From the NCBI GenBank assembly GCA_964559455.1, contig CAZLHO010000057.1:1-16466 (forward strand): a stretch of DNA of 16,466 nucleotides. The letters are read 5' to 3'. Below the pieces are notes generated by a model that was given only the letters and a program-made list of their open reading frames with translations, was not told the origin of the DNA and did not search any database. The translations under genes and the position numbers were made by a program. Below, piece by piece: positions 7,002 to 13,075 of this stretch. Each line of letters begins with the position of its first letter. The first letter of the stretch is position 1. The stretch comes from CAZLHO01 sp964559455. Its GTDB lineage: Bacteria; Krumholzibacteriota; Krumholzibacteriia; LZORAL124-64-63.

Positions 7002-7991
7002 TCAGCCCCCGACGAGTTCGGCGACGTGGATCGTCGAACCCTGGTCCGAAACCAGCAGCAGCTCTCCCGAAGGCGCCGCGAAGATCCGGTACGGCGTCAC
7101 GTCCTCCGGCAGCAGCATCCGCCACAGCTCTTTCATCTCCGCATCGTAGGCAGCGAGCACGACGGGGTCGTCCTCGTCGCCGTCCGGCGGGTAGACCGGC
7201 ACCAGGTAGCGTCCCTTCGCGTCGACGCACCCGTAACCAAGGTTCAGGGTCATGCTCAGCGAGACGTGCGTCTGGTCGCCGTCTTCCTCCGAGGCCTCGG
7301 TGAAGTCGCCGGAATCGACCAGCGAGCGCTCGGCGCTCTTCCGGCCGTCGGCGTCCAGCATCAGGGCCTTGCCGGTGAAGCGGTTCAGGACGACGCCGAG
7401 GCCGCCGGCCCAGGGCAGCAGCTGGGTCTGCGAGCAGGCGCGGAAGCGCTCCATGAAATCGACGGGGCAGGCGGGACCCAGGCGCTCCACGGCTTCGCCC
7501 CGGTCGTCGATGACCGCGAAAAGGTCCGCCCCCGCGCCCATCACGACGTGGATGCGGCCGCCGACGATCACGGGGTCGCTCATCTGCAGGCCGGTCTTCA
7601 GGAAATCGACGTAGGCGCCGTCCAGGTCGTAGCGGGTGATGCGGCTGGTCTCGAAGACCCAGATCAGACCGTCGTGCAGCAGCATGCCGGTGGGGTTCTC
7701 GAACTCGCCGGGGCCCTGGCCCTTGGCCCCGAAGCGGCCGACCTCCTCCCAGTCCGCGTCCAGGCGCACGATCGTCGATTCGCCGGCGTTCAGCACGTAG
7801 GCGTCGCCGCCCGGCGCGAAGATCACGGGCCCGGGACCGTGCAGGAAGATTTCGCTGTCCTCGTCGCCCAAGACCTTCTTGATCTCGATCCGGGGAGCTT
7901 CGTCGCCGGCCGCCGCGGCGAGGGGCAGCAGGAAGGAGAGGACCGTCAACAGCAGGACGGCCCTCTGCGGCCGCGCTCGTCTGGATTGCAT
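7002..7991 (-). CDS. Secreted beta-propeller protein (6-bladed / NHL-like)
   Basis: A 329-residue protein with a cleavable signal peptide: a basic N-terminus, LLLTVLSFLLPLAAAA, and probable cleavage near residue 27. The mature part is all-beta-like. The segment FGAKGQGPGEFENPTG (about residues 86-101) is the hallmark turn of NHL and 6-bladed propeller families such as PF17170. It is followed by strand pairs ending in GLIWVFETSRITRYDLDG and later repeats (APGGDAYVLNAG, APSGELLLVSDQGSTIHV). Such proteins usually bind ligands or proteins outside the cytoplasm; no catalytic residues can be named. The start at 7991 has a GGAG site six bases upstream. The gene is convergent with the paralog pair and divergent from the methyltransferase at 8144, so it is probably monocistronic. 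The fold class is likely; the exact family and role are not settled. Confidence 0.85.
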   Translation of the reverse strand: MQSRRARPQRAVLLLTVLSFLLPLAAAAGDEAPRIEIKKVLGDEDSEIFLHGPGPVIFAPGGDAYVLNAGESTIVRLDADWEEVGRFGAKGQGPGEFENPTGMLLHDGLIWVFETSRITRYDLDGAYVDFLKTGLQMSDPVIVGGRIHVVMGAGADLFAVIDDRGEAVERLGPACPVDFMERFRACSQTQLLPWAGGLGVVLNRFTGKALMLDADGRKSAERSLVDSGDFTEASEEDGDQTHVSLSMTLNLGYGCVDAKGRYLVPVYPPDGDEDDPVVLAAYDAEMKELWRMLLPEDVTPYRIFAAPSGELLLVSDQGSTIHVAELVGG

Positions 7992-8041
7992 CGGGGACTC
8001 CAGGGGTGGGGATGAGTGGTTTCCGCAGGATCGCGAACCGC

Positions 8042-8070
8042 AATATAACAGTCGCCCGCCGAATGGGTTC
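8042..8070 (-). promoter_or_regulatory. Weak promoter candidate for the beta-propeller gene
   Basis: On the minus strand TATATT (8047 down to 8042) stands out as the only AT-rich hexamer in the divergent gap. It lies about 50 bases before the start at 7991. The -35 position is poor (GAACCC), so this rests on the -10 and on position. Confidence 0.28.
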
Positions 8071-8089
8071 CCGGCCGTCGCGTCCGCCG

Positions 8090-8118
8090 TGGTGCCGGCG
8101 GCGCGCTGCGCCTATACT
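8090..8118 (+). promoter_or_regulatory. Candidate promoter for the methyltransferase / exonuclease III genes
   Basis: TATACT at 8113-8118 is a good -10 in a very GC-rich setting and would start transcription about 20 bases before the GTG at 8144. The matching -35 (TGGTGC, 17 bases upstream) is weak. Confidence 0.4.
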
Positions 8119-8143
8119 GCCGGGACACCTTTCGGGAGGGGCC

Positions 8144-8932
8144 GTGACCGCAGCCGAGCGCGACTATCCGCCGCCGTCGATCTACGACATCCTCGCCACG
8201 CCGGGAACGGCCGCCGTCGGCGACCTGCTGCAACGGTTGGCTCGGCGCTTCGTCGTCGGCGGGAAGACGCGGCGCTGGCTCGAGCCGGCCTGCGGCACCG
8301 GGCGTTTCCTGCGCCTCTTCGCCGGCCGAGGCCTGGCGGTCGCGGGCTTCGACGCCGATCCGGAGATGGTGGCCTACGCCCGCGCGAGGCTGGCGCGGCG
8401 GGGGCTGCTGCGGCGGGCGCGGGTCTTCACGGCCGACATGGCCGATTTCGGCCCGCGGGTGGCGCCGGCTTCCTTCGACGTCGCCTTCAACGTCGACAAC
8501 ACGCTGCGCCACCTCGCCGGCGACGCTGCGCTGCAGGCCCATTTCGCCCAGATCCAATCCGCCCTGAGGCCGGGCGGCGTCTACATCGTGGGCCTCAGCC
8601 TCAGCGACTACGCCGCGGATTTTCCCGAGGAGGACGTCTGGCGCGCCGCCCGCGGAGCCTGCCGCGTGACGCAGGTCGTGAACTACCTCCCGCCCGCCGG
8701 CGGAGGCGGGGCCAGGCGCGAGCGCGTCCTGTCCCACCTGGTCGTCGAGCGGCCCGGCGGCGCGCAGCACGCCGACCACGCCTACGACCTGCGCTGTTAC
8801 GACGAGGTCCAGTGGCGGACCGCCGTGGCGCGGTCGCCGCTGCGCTTGCTGGCCGGCCTGGATGCGAACGGGAATCCGCGGGAGGACCGCCGGTTGCCCT
8901 ATCAGATCGATGTGCTCGGCCGCGTCGGCTGA
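8144..8932 (+). CDS. Class I SAM-dependent methyltransferase
   Basis: A 262-residue enzyme of the Rossmann-fold class I methyltransferases, which transfer a methyl group from S-adenosylmethionine; the acceptor cannot be read from sequence. I chose the GTG at 8144, which follows GGGAGGGG and begins TAAERDYPPPSIYD. An ATG at 8006 is in frame but lies upstream of the likely promoter. Motif I is EPACGTGRF (residues 47-55). The acidic residue after strand beta2 is in GFDADPEMV (Asp70 region). Motif IV-like DVAFNVDNTLRHL and the post-motif LRPGGVYIVGL follow. It is the first of three closely spaced plus-strand genes; a second, different methyltransferase starts 25 bases downstream. Family membership is firm; substrate is unknown. 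Confidence 0.9.
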   Translation: MTAAERDYPPPSIYDILATPGTAAVGDLLQRLARRFVVGGKTRRWLEPACGTGRFLRLFAGRGLAVAGFDADPEMVAYARARLARRGLLRRARVFTADMADFGPRVAPASFDVAFNVDNTLRHLAGDAALQAHFAQIQSALRPGGVYIVGLSLSDYAADFPEEDVWRAARGACRVTQVVNYLPPAGGGGARRERVLSHLVVERPGGAQHADHAYDLRCYDEVQWRTAVARSPLRLLAGLDANGNPREDRRLPYQIDVLGRVG

Positions 8933-8957
8933 GCGTCCCCCGGCGAAAGAACGGAAC

Positions 8958-9686
8958 GTGTCCTTCTACAGCGACTTCGCGGACGATTACGAGACGATCT
9001 TTCCCTGGCGGCGCTCGGTCCACGACGCCCTGATCGGACTCCTGCCTCCCGCGCCCGCCCGGGTGCTCGACCTGGGCTGCGGCACCGGCCACTACTGCGG
9101 GCGCATGGCCGCCGCCGGCCACGACGCCCTGGGTCTGGACAGCGACCCGGCCATGATCGCCGCCGCCGCCCGGGCCTACCCGGACGCCCGCTTCCGCACG
9201 CTCGACATCGCCCGCCTGGAGACGCTGGCCGCCGAGCCGCCCTTCGCCGCCGCCTGGTGCCTGGGCAACGTCCTGCCCCACGTCGATCCCGCGGGCCTGC
9301 CGGCGATGTTCGCCGGCCTGGCCGCCGTCCTGCGTCCCGGCGCGGCCTGGATCGTGCAGACCGTGAACTGGGACGCCGTCCTGGACGCCGGCCGCGATCC
9401 CTTCGTCTTTCCCGACCGCGAACTGCCCGGCGGTCTCGTCTTCGCGCGTCGCTACGAGGGCCTGGCGACCGCCGGCGCCCCGCTGCGCTTCATCACCCGG
9501 CTGAGCCGGGGGGACATGACCGTCTTCGCGGGCGAGACCCGCCTCTTTCCCCTGCGCGCGACGCTGTTGCGCGAACTCGCCGCCGCCGCCGGATTCCGCT
9601 TCGAGGCCGCCTGGGGGGACTACGATCGCCGTCCCTTCGCGCCCGGATCGTCGGCGGCGGCCATCCACGTCTTCCGCCGCGGCTGA
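8958..9686 (+). CDS. Class I SAM-dependent methyltransferase (second, distinct)
   Basis: A 242-residue class I methyltransferase. The start is taken as the GTG at 8958, giving SFYSDFADDYETIFPW, a typical N-terminus for small-molecule methyltransferases of the Methyltransf_25 type. The in-frame ATG at 8862 lies inside the previous gene and would add an unlike tail. The ribosome site is weak. Motif I is VLDLGCGTG (36-44). The acidic beta2 end is GLDSDPAMI (about 60). Motif IV is AAAWCLGNVLPHV, and LRPGAAWIVQTVNWD follows. The C-terminal part (LFPLRATLLRELAAAAGF, then EAAWGDYDRRPF) matches the usual lid of this group. It differs clearly from the upstream methyltransferase in all but the core fold, so the pair is not a simple recent duplication. 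The methyl acceptor is unknown. Confidence 0.9.
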   Translation: MSFYSDFADDYETIFPWRRSVHDALIGLLPPAPARVLDLGCGTGHYCGRMAAAGHDALGLDSDPAMIAAAARAYPDARFRTLDIARLETLAAEPPFAAAWCLGNVLPHVDPAGLPAMFAGLAAVLRPGAAWIVQTVNWDAVLDAGRDPFVFPDRELPGGLVFARRYEGLATAGAPLRFITRLSRGDMTVFAGETRLFPLRATLLRELAAAAGFRFEAAWGDYDRRPFAPGSSAAAIHVFRRG

Positions 9687-9710
9687 ACCGGACCGCGGCA
9701 CGAGGTGCCC

Positions 9711-10463
9711 ATGCGCTACGTCTCCTGGAACGTCAACGGTCTGCGCGCGGTCCTCGGCAAGGGTTTTCGCGACTACGCCGCAGGCTGCGGCGCCGACGCC
9801 CTCTGCCTGCAGGAGGTCCGCGCCACCCCGGAACAGGTCGATTTCGAACTGCCGGGCTACAGCGCCGTCTGGCATCCCGCACAAAGGCCGGGATATTCCG
9901 GCACCGCGGTCTTCACGCGGCGCGAACCGCTGTCGGTGTCGCGCGGGCTCGGCGGCCGCGAGTTCAAGGGGGAGGGGAGGGTGCTGGCCCTGGAGTTCGA
10001 CGACCACTGGCTCGTGAACGTCTACGTGCCCAACGTCCGGCGCGACCTCTCGCGGCTGGAGCATCGCCGGCGCTGGGACGCCGCCCTGAAGCGCCGCCTG
10101 CGCCGCCTGGCCAAGACGAAGCCCGTGGTCTGCTGCGGCGACTTCAACGTGGCGCACCGGGAGATCGACCTGGCGCGCCCCGGGCCCAACCGGGGCAACG
10201 CCGGCTTCACGGACGAGGAACGCGCCGGGTTCGACTCCCTGCTCTCGGGCGGCTTCGTCGACAGCTTCCGGATGCTTCACGACGAAGGCGGGCACTATTC
10301 CTGGTGGTCCTACCGGGCGGGGGCGCGGGAGCGGAACGTCGGCTGGCGCATCGACTACTTCGTGGTCTCGCGCGAACTGGCGCCGCGGATCCGGGCCGCC
10401 GGCATCCTGCCGGAGGTGCTCGGTTCGGATCATTGCCCGGTGACGCTGGAACTCGCCCGCTAG
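9711..10463 (+). CDS. xthA: Exodeoxyribonuclease III (AP endonuclease family)
   Basis: A 250-residue enzyme of the ExoIII/AP endonuclease family (EEP fold), acting in base-excision repair by cutting DNA 5' of abasic sites and trimming 3' ends. Active-site residues are all present: Asn7 (SWNVNGLRA), Glu35 (LQEVRA), Tyr105 (VYVPN), Asp144 and Asn146 (GDFNVAH), and Asp240/His241 (GSDHCPV). The family signatures NRGNAGFTDEERAGF and WWSYRAGARERNVGWRIDY are complete. I chose ATG 9711, with CGAGG five bases upstream; an in-frame GTG at 9705 would add two residues but has a poorer site. Length is normal for the family. It follows the second methyltransferase by 24 bases and may be co-transcribed with both. 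There is no signal peptide, so it is cytoplasmic. A distant EEP-fold relative, a lipoprotein, lies at 15235-16182. Confidence 0.95.
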   Translation: MRYVSWNVNGLRAVLGKGFRDYAAGCGADALCLQEVRATPEQVDFELPGYSAVWHPAQRPGYSGTAVFTRREPLSVSRGLGGREFKGEGRVLALEFDDHWLVNVYVPNVRRDLSRLEHRRRWDAALKRRLRRLAKTKPVVCCGDFNVAHREIDLARPGPNRGNAGFTDEERAGFDSLLSGGFVDSFRMLHDEGGHYSWWSYRAGARERNVGWRIDYFVVSRELAPRIRAAGILPEVLGSDHCPVTLELAR

Positions 10464-10493
10464 GCGCGGTCAGTCCGCGAGGGCGCCGGCCGG

Positions 10494-10522
10494 TTGTGGG
10501 CGGCCGCGGTCCTCGCTACCAT
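10494..10522 (+). promoter_or_regulatory. Probable sigma-70 promoter of bcp
   Basis: TTGTGG (10494-10499) and TACCAT (10517-10522) are separated by 17 bases, in the 103-base gap between xthA and the peroxiredoxin gene, and give a leader of about 40 bases. This suggests the peroxiredoxin gene has its own promoter. Confidence 0.5.
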
Positions 10523-10566
10523 GGGTCCGTTCCCGTTCGCCAGTCCCCTGCACAGGAGGCGCCACG

Positions 10567-11025
10567 ATGCCCGCTCCCGGAACCAAGGCCCCCGACTTCA
10601 CCCTTAGCGACCAGGACGGCCGCGAGGTCCGGCTCAGCGACTTCCGCGGCCGCAAGGTCGTGCTCTTCGCCTACCCCAAGGCCGCAACGCCGGGATGCAC
10701 GACCCAGGCCTGCGGCTTCGCCGACGAATACCCGCGCATCGAGGCTGCGGGGGCCGTCGTGCTGGGCCTCAGCCCCGACGCGCCGGCGGTCCTGAAGAAA
10801 TGGCGCGAGAAGAAGGGCTTTCCCTACACGCTGCTCTCGGATCCGGACCACGGGGTGCTGGAGGCCTGGGGGGCCTGGGGCGAGAAGTCGATGTACGGTC
10901 GCAAGTATATGGGAGTCGTCCGCTCGCACTGGGTGATCGACGCGGACGGGCGCGTTCTCGAGGAGAGCATCAAGGTCAGTCCCGCGAAGAGCGTCGAGTC
11001 GGCCGTGGCGCGCCTCTGCGACTGA
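10567..11025 (+). CDS. bcp: Thioredoxin-dependent peroxiredoxin, Bcp/PrxQ type
   Basis: A 152-residue Bcp (PrxQ) peroxiredoxin, a cytoplasmic enzyme that reduces hydrogen peroxide and organic hydroperoxides using thioredoxin. The N-terminus GTKAPDFTLSDQDGREVRLSDF is typical. The catalytic loop YPKAATPGCTTQACGF carries the peroxidatic Cys44 and, five residues on, the resolving Cys49, as in atypical two-Cys PrxQ enzymes. Family members more often have ST where this has AT before PGC. Downstream, LLSDPDHGVLEAWGAWGEK and the conserved Tyr/Gly segment around GRKYMGVVRSHWVID fit well. The ATG at 10567 has AGGAGG seven bases upstream. It probably has its own promoter and is convergent with the minus-strand pair that follows. 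The protein is complete. Confidence 0.95.
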   Translation: MPAPGTKAPDFTLSDQDGREVRLSDFRGRKVVLFAYPKAATPGCTTQACGFADEYPRIEAAGAVVLGLSPDAPAVLKKWREKKGFPYTLLSDPDHGVLEAWGAWGEKSMYGRKYMGVVRSHWVIDADGRVLEESIKVSPAKSVESAVARLCD

Positions 11026-11071
11026 GGCCGCCGGGCGGAGGCCCCGCCGCGGTCCGGAGCGCCGCCGCCGC

Positions 11072-11464
11072 TCAGCCCTGTCGGGCGGGCCCGCCGCCCG
11101 TCTGCTGGCGGATCTTGGCGTCCGTCTTCTCGCAGTGCAGGCCCAGATGGCGGCAGCGATGCACCGCCGCGGCCGCCATCCGCTCGACGACCTTGGGCAG
11201 GTCCGAGTTGGCCCACACCTTCTTGAAGTTCGCCTGGCCACGCAGCCGGGCGCTAAGTTGGAAGTGCGGCGCGGTCTCCTCGCGCAGGACGATGTCCAGG
11301 GGCTCGCAAGGAGGGTCCCCGGCCAGGAATACGTCGAAGAGCGATCTCACGGCCTGGAAGAAGACGTTCCGGATCTCTTCGGCGGTCTCAGCCAGGTTCA
11401 CGCGCTTTCGGAACTCGGGCAGGACTTCCCGCTCGTACTTGGTGAATGAGAACTGCTTCGCCAT
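11072..11464 (-). CDS. Small conserved-looking protein of unknown function
   Basis: A 130-residue protein that I do not recognise. The ATG at 11464 has an AGGAGG site about nine bases upstream, which supports a real gene. It has no signal peptide or membrane segment, so it is probably cytoplasmic. The N-terminal half (KYEREVLPEFRKRVNLAETA) is amphipathic and helical-looking. The C-terminal half has a His/Cys cluster, VHRCRHLGLHC (Cys104, Cys111; His102, 106, 110), that could bind a metal, followed by a polar tail; Cys53 is the only other cysteine. It starts 16 bases after the stop of the tRNA deacylase gene on the same strand, so the two are probably co-transcribed. A role linked to tRNA quality control would be a guess from position only. 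Confidence 0.8.
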   Translation of the reverse strand: MAKQFSFTKYEREVLPEFRKRVNLAETAEEIRNVFFQAVRSLFDVFLAGDPPCEPLDIVLREETAPHFQLSARLRGQANFKKVWANSDLPKVVERMAAAAVHRCRHLGLHCEKTDAKIRQQTGGGPARQG

Positions 11465-11480
11465 GACCCCGTCCCTCCTG

Positions 11481-11951
11481 CTAGACCAACCTCACCGACA
11501 TCTGCAACACCTGTGGCCCGACCAGCCGCGCGTAATCGCGATAGGCCATGCGGATCAGCTGGGTGTGGTTGCAGGCATTGAAGGAGATGAGGTCGTCCTG
11601 CGTGAGGGATTCGGCCACGTAGACCGGGACTTCGTAGAGGTTGCCGAAGGGAGGCATCGCGCCCACCTCGCAGTCGGGGAAGACGTCGCAGAAGTCCTCC
11701 TCGCGGGCCAGCTCGATGTCCAGCGCGCCGGTGGCCTCCTGGAGCAACTCGAAGTCGATCTGCTCCGAGGCGGGCAGTACGGCCATGGCCAGCTTCCCGT
11801 CGATCTTGATGATCACGGTCTTGGCCAGCTCACGGCCGGGGATGTGTGCCGCCGCGGCGACCTCGGGCGCCGTGTAGGCCTGTGCATGGGTCATGGTCTC
11901 GTACCAGACCCCGTGGTCCTCGAGGAATTGTTTGAGCTTGGTCAACGACAT
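11481..11951 (-). CDS. YbaK/EbsC-family aminoacyl-tRNA deacylase
   Basis: A 156-residue single-domain protein of the YbaK/ProX family. These proteins hydrolyse mischarged aminoacyl-tRNAs in trans, for example Cys-tRNA(Pro) or Ala-tRNA(Pro). Family signatures are LAKTVIIKIDGKLAMAVLPA with the conserved Lys44, the glycine loop GAMPPFGN (97-104) that shapes the aminoacyl pocket, and SFNACNHTQLIRMAYRDYARL near the C-terminus, a variant of the family's usual G-x-H...IRM pattern. The start is the ATG at 11951, seven bases after GGAGG. An in-frame extension upstream to 12131 adds 60 unlike residues and is rejected. Substrate specificity (YbaK, ProXp-ala or another subgroup) cannot be decided by eye. 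It is the first gene of a two-gene minus-strand operon with a good promoter at 12122-12150. Confidence 0.92.
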   Translation of the reverse strand: MSLTKLKQFLEDHGVWYETMTHAQAYTAPEVAAAAHIPGRELAKTVIIKIDGKLAMAVLPASEQIDFELLQEATGALDIELAREEDFCDVFPDCEVGAMPPFGNLYEVPVYVAESLTQDDLISFNACNHTQLIRMAYRDYARLVGPQVLQMSVRLV

Positions 11952-12056
11952 GGTGCCACCTCCGGTTCGACGTTCCGGATGAGACGGCGGCGCGCCGGGA
12001 CCTTGCGGCCCAGGCGTGGATTGCGGTGCTCGATGGCGCCGTCGCGTCGGTGCGGT

Positions 12057-12120
12057 TGAGTGGTATCGGCGAGATCGCTGTATGTGAAGGCGGGCTCCGT
12101 CCCCCCGGAGAACCCACTCA
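12057..12120. other. Self-complementary 64-base element, possible structured RNA
   Basis: TGAGTGG (12057-12063) and CCACTCA (12114-12120) are perfect inverted repeats. They enclose two hairpins: CGGCG/CGCTG around AGAT (12067-12080) and CTCCG/CGGAG around TCCCCC (12095-12110). The G-U pair in the first hairpin is good only if the plus strand is transcribed. It overlaps the predicted start of the minus-strand deacylase transcript. No known riboswitch or tRNA pattern was recognised. Confidence 0.3.
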
Positions 12121-12121
12121 C

Positions 12122-12150
12122 ATGCTAGCACGGTCCGCGGCCGGAGTCAA
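12122..12150 (-). promoter_or_regulatory. Near-consensus promoter of the deacylase operon
   Basis: On the minus strand TTGACT (12150-12145) and TAGCAT (12127-12122) are exactly 17 bases apart. The -35 matches five of six consensus bases. Transcription would start near 12115 and give a leader of about 165 bases before the ATG at 11951. Confidence 0.6.
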
Positions 12151-12407
12151 AGGGGGCGGGATCATGCAGGCCGGCGCCGGCATCGACGACCCGACGACCG
12201 GCTACGGACAGGTTCGGAATGTCCCCCGCCGAGGACAGATCGCCCCGATTCCCGAGCCCTCCACTAATTTGTCAACTTATTGAAATAGGATCACTTGGGC
12301 CATTCGGGGCTTTGGGCACGATTCTGGTTCTAGGGAATATGTCGCATGGCAGCCCTGCCGCAAATCAGACGTGCTGGCGGGCTTCCTCGACGGAAGGAGG
12401 CACCGAG

Positions 12408-12875
12408 ATGAAGAACCTGAGCCAGGTAGGCCGCAACGCCCGCGCCGACATCGCCTTGGCGGTCGCCGTCGCGAGCGTGTTCACCCTGCTGCTGATCCTG
12501 GTCCCCCGGCCGGCGCAGGCCGAACCGAGGGTGGCCGCCCGTCTCCGTCTCCCGTCCGTCGACGTGCGCGTGGTTTCCGGTGCACATCGGTCCCGGCTCA
12601 GTGTCCGGCCCGTTCGCCGGCCCGTTCCCGTCGTCTTGACCCGGCTCGACGGCCGGGTGGCGAAGGTGCTGGCTAAGCGGACCGGATATCGCCGCAACGT
12701 CCTGATGGACCTGAGGCGTGCGGGGCTGAACTGGTACCGGATCGGCGCTCGCCTGGACATCCCTTCCGGGATCGTCCGGGTGTCGCTGGCGACCGCGCGT
12801 CGAATGGAGCCCGCACCTCGCCGCGGCGTCGTCGGGCATCGCCACAGCCGTGGCTGCGCTTGCGGCTATCGATAG
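12408..12875 (+). CDS. Small basic exported or membrane-anchored protein of unknown function
   Basis: A 155-residue protein that I do not recognise by name. The ATG at 12408 is seven bases after GGAAGGAGG (12392-12400). A hydrophobic segment at about 15-32 is followed by PRPAQA, a plausible signal-peptidase site near residue 38. The mature part is short and strongly basic. Residues 82-127 read as three helices: an Ala/Lys/Arg-rich segment (GRVAKVLAKRTG), YRRNVLMDLRRAGLNWYRIG, and ARLDIPSGIVRVSLA. This spacing looks like a helix-turn-helix, odd for an exported protein. As I recall, the pattern of LRRAG-x-x-W followed by Ile/Gly and a short loop occurs in other uncharacterised exported proteins. 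The C-terminus has His and two Cys (CACGYR). It is monocistronic, with a strong terminator 25 bases after the stop. Confidence 0.8.
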   Translation: MKNLSQVGRNARADIALAVAVASVFTLLLILVPRPAQAEPRVAARLRLPSVDVRVVSGAHRSRLSVRPVRRPVPVVLTRLDGRVAKVLAKRTGYRRNVLMDLRRAGLNWYRIGARLDIPSGIVRVSLATARRMEPAPRRGVVGHRHSRGCACGYR

Positions 12876-12900
12876 ACGCCAGAGACAGGCGGAGTGGGAA

Positions 12901-12931
12901 GCCGCGGGAGGAGACTCCCGCGGCTTTTTTT
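12901..12931 (+). terminator. Rho-independent terminator
   Basis: GCCGCGGGAG (12901-12910) and CTCCCGCGGC (12915-12924) form a perfect 10-bp stem with a GAGA tetraloop followed by seven Ts. It ends the transcript of the gene stopping at 12875. Confidence 0.95.
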
Positions 12932-13075
12932 GCGTGGGATTCTCCTTTCCCGCGCGAGCGGCCGGTTTTATCGTGGACGGACCCGCAACATGGTTCCGGC
13001 GGATGCCGTCGGGGCGCCGGCAGGAGCCGAGCGCTCACCGCAATCCTTGTTCCCGAAACAGCTATCGGAGGTAAC

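Larger units (their letters stand above)
11952..12407. other. Divergent intergenic region between the deacylase operon and the small exported protein
   Basis: No gene is supported here; short frames in both directions have arbitrary composition. It holds a near-consensus minus-strand promoter (12122-12150), a 64-base self-complementary element (12057-12120), and an AT-rich patch at 12261-12290 (9 G/C in 30) on the side of the plus-strand gene. A weak promoter-like pair for that gene is TTGGGC (12312-12317) with GAATAT (12335-12340), spaced 17. Confidence 0.55.

Noticed and set aside
12057..12120. tRNA gene suggested by a 7-bp closing stem
   Set aside because: It is too short, has no T-loop GTTCRA pattern or anticodon arm, and its two inner hairpins do not match a cloverleaf.
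11952..12131. N-terminal extension of the tRNA deacylase to 12131
   Set aside because: The added 60 residues are unlike the family, would include the promoter and leader, and the ATG at 11951 has a good ribosome site.
12311..12329. Sigma-54-like TTGGGCACG-N-TGG promoter
   Set aside because: The -12 GC is missing and the spacing is wrong.
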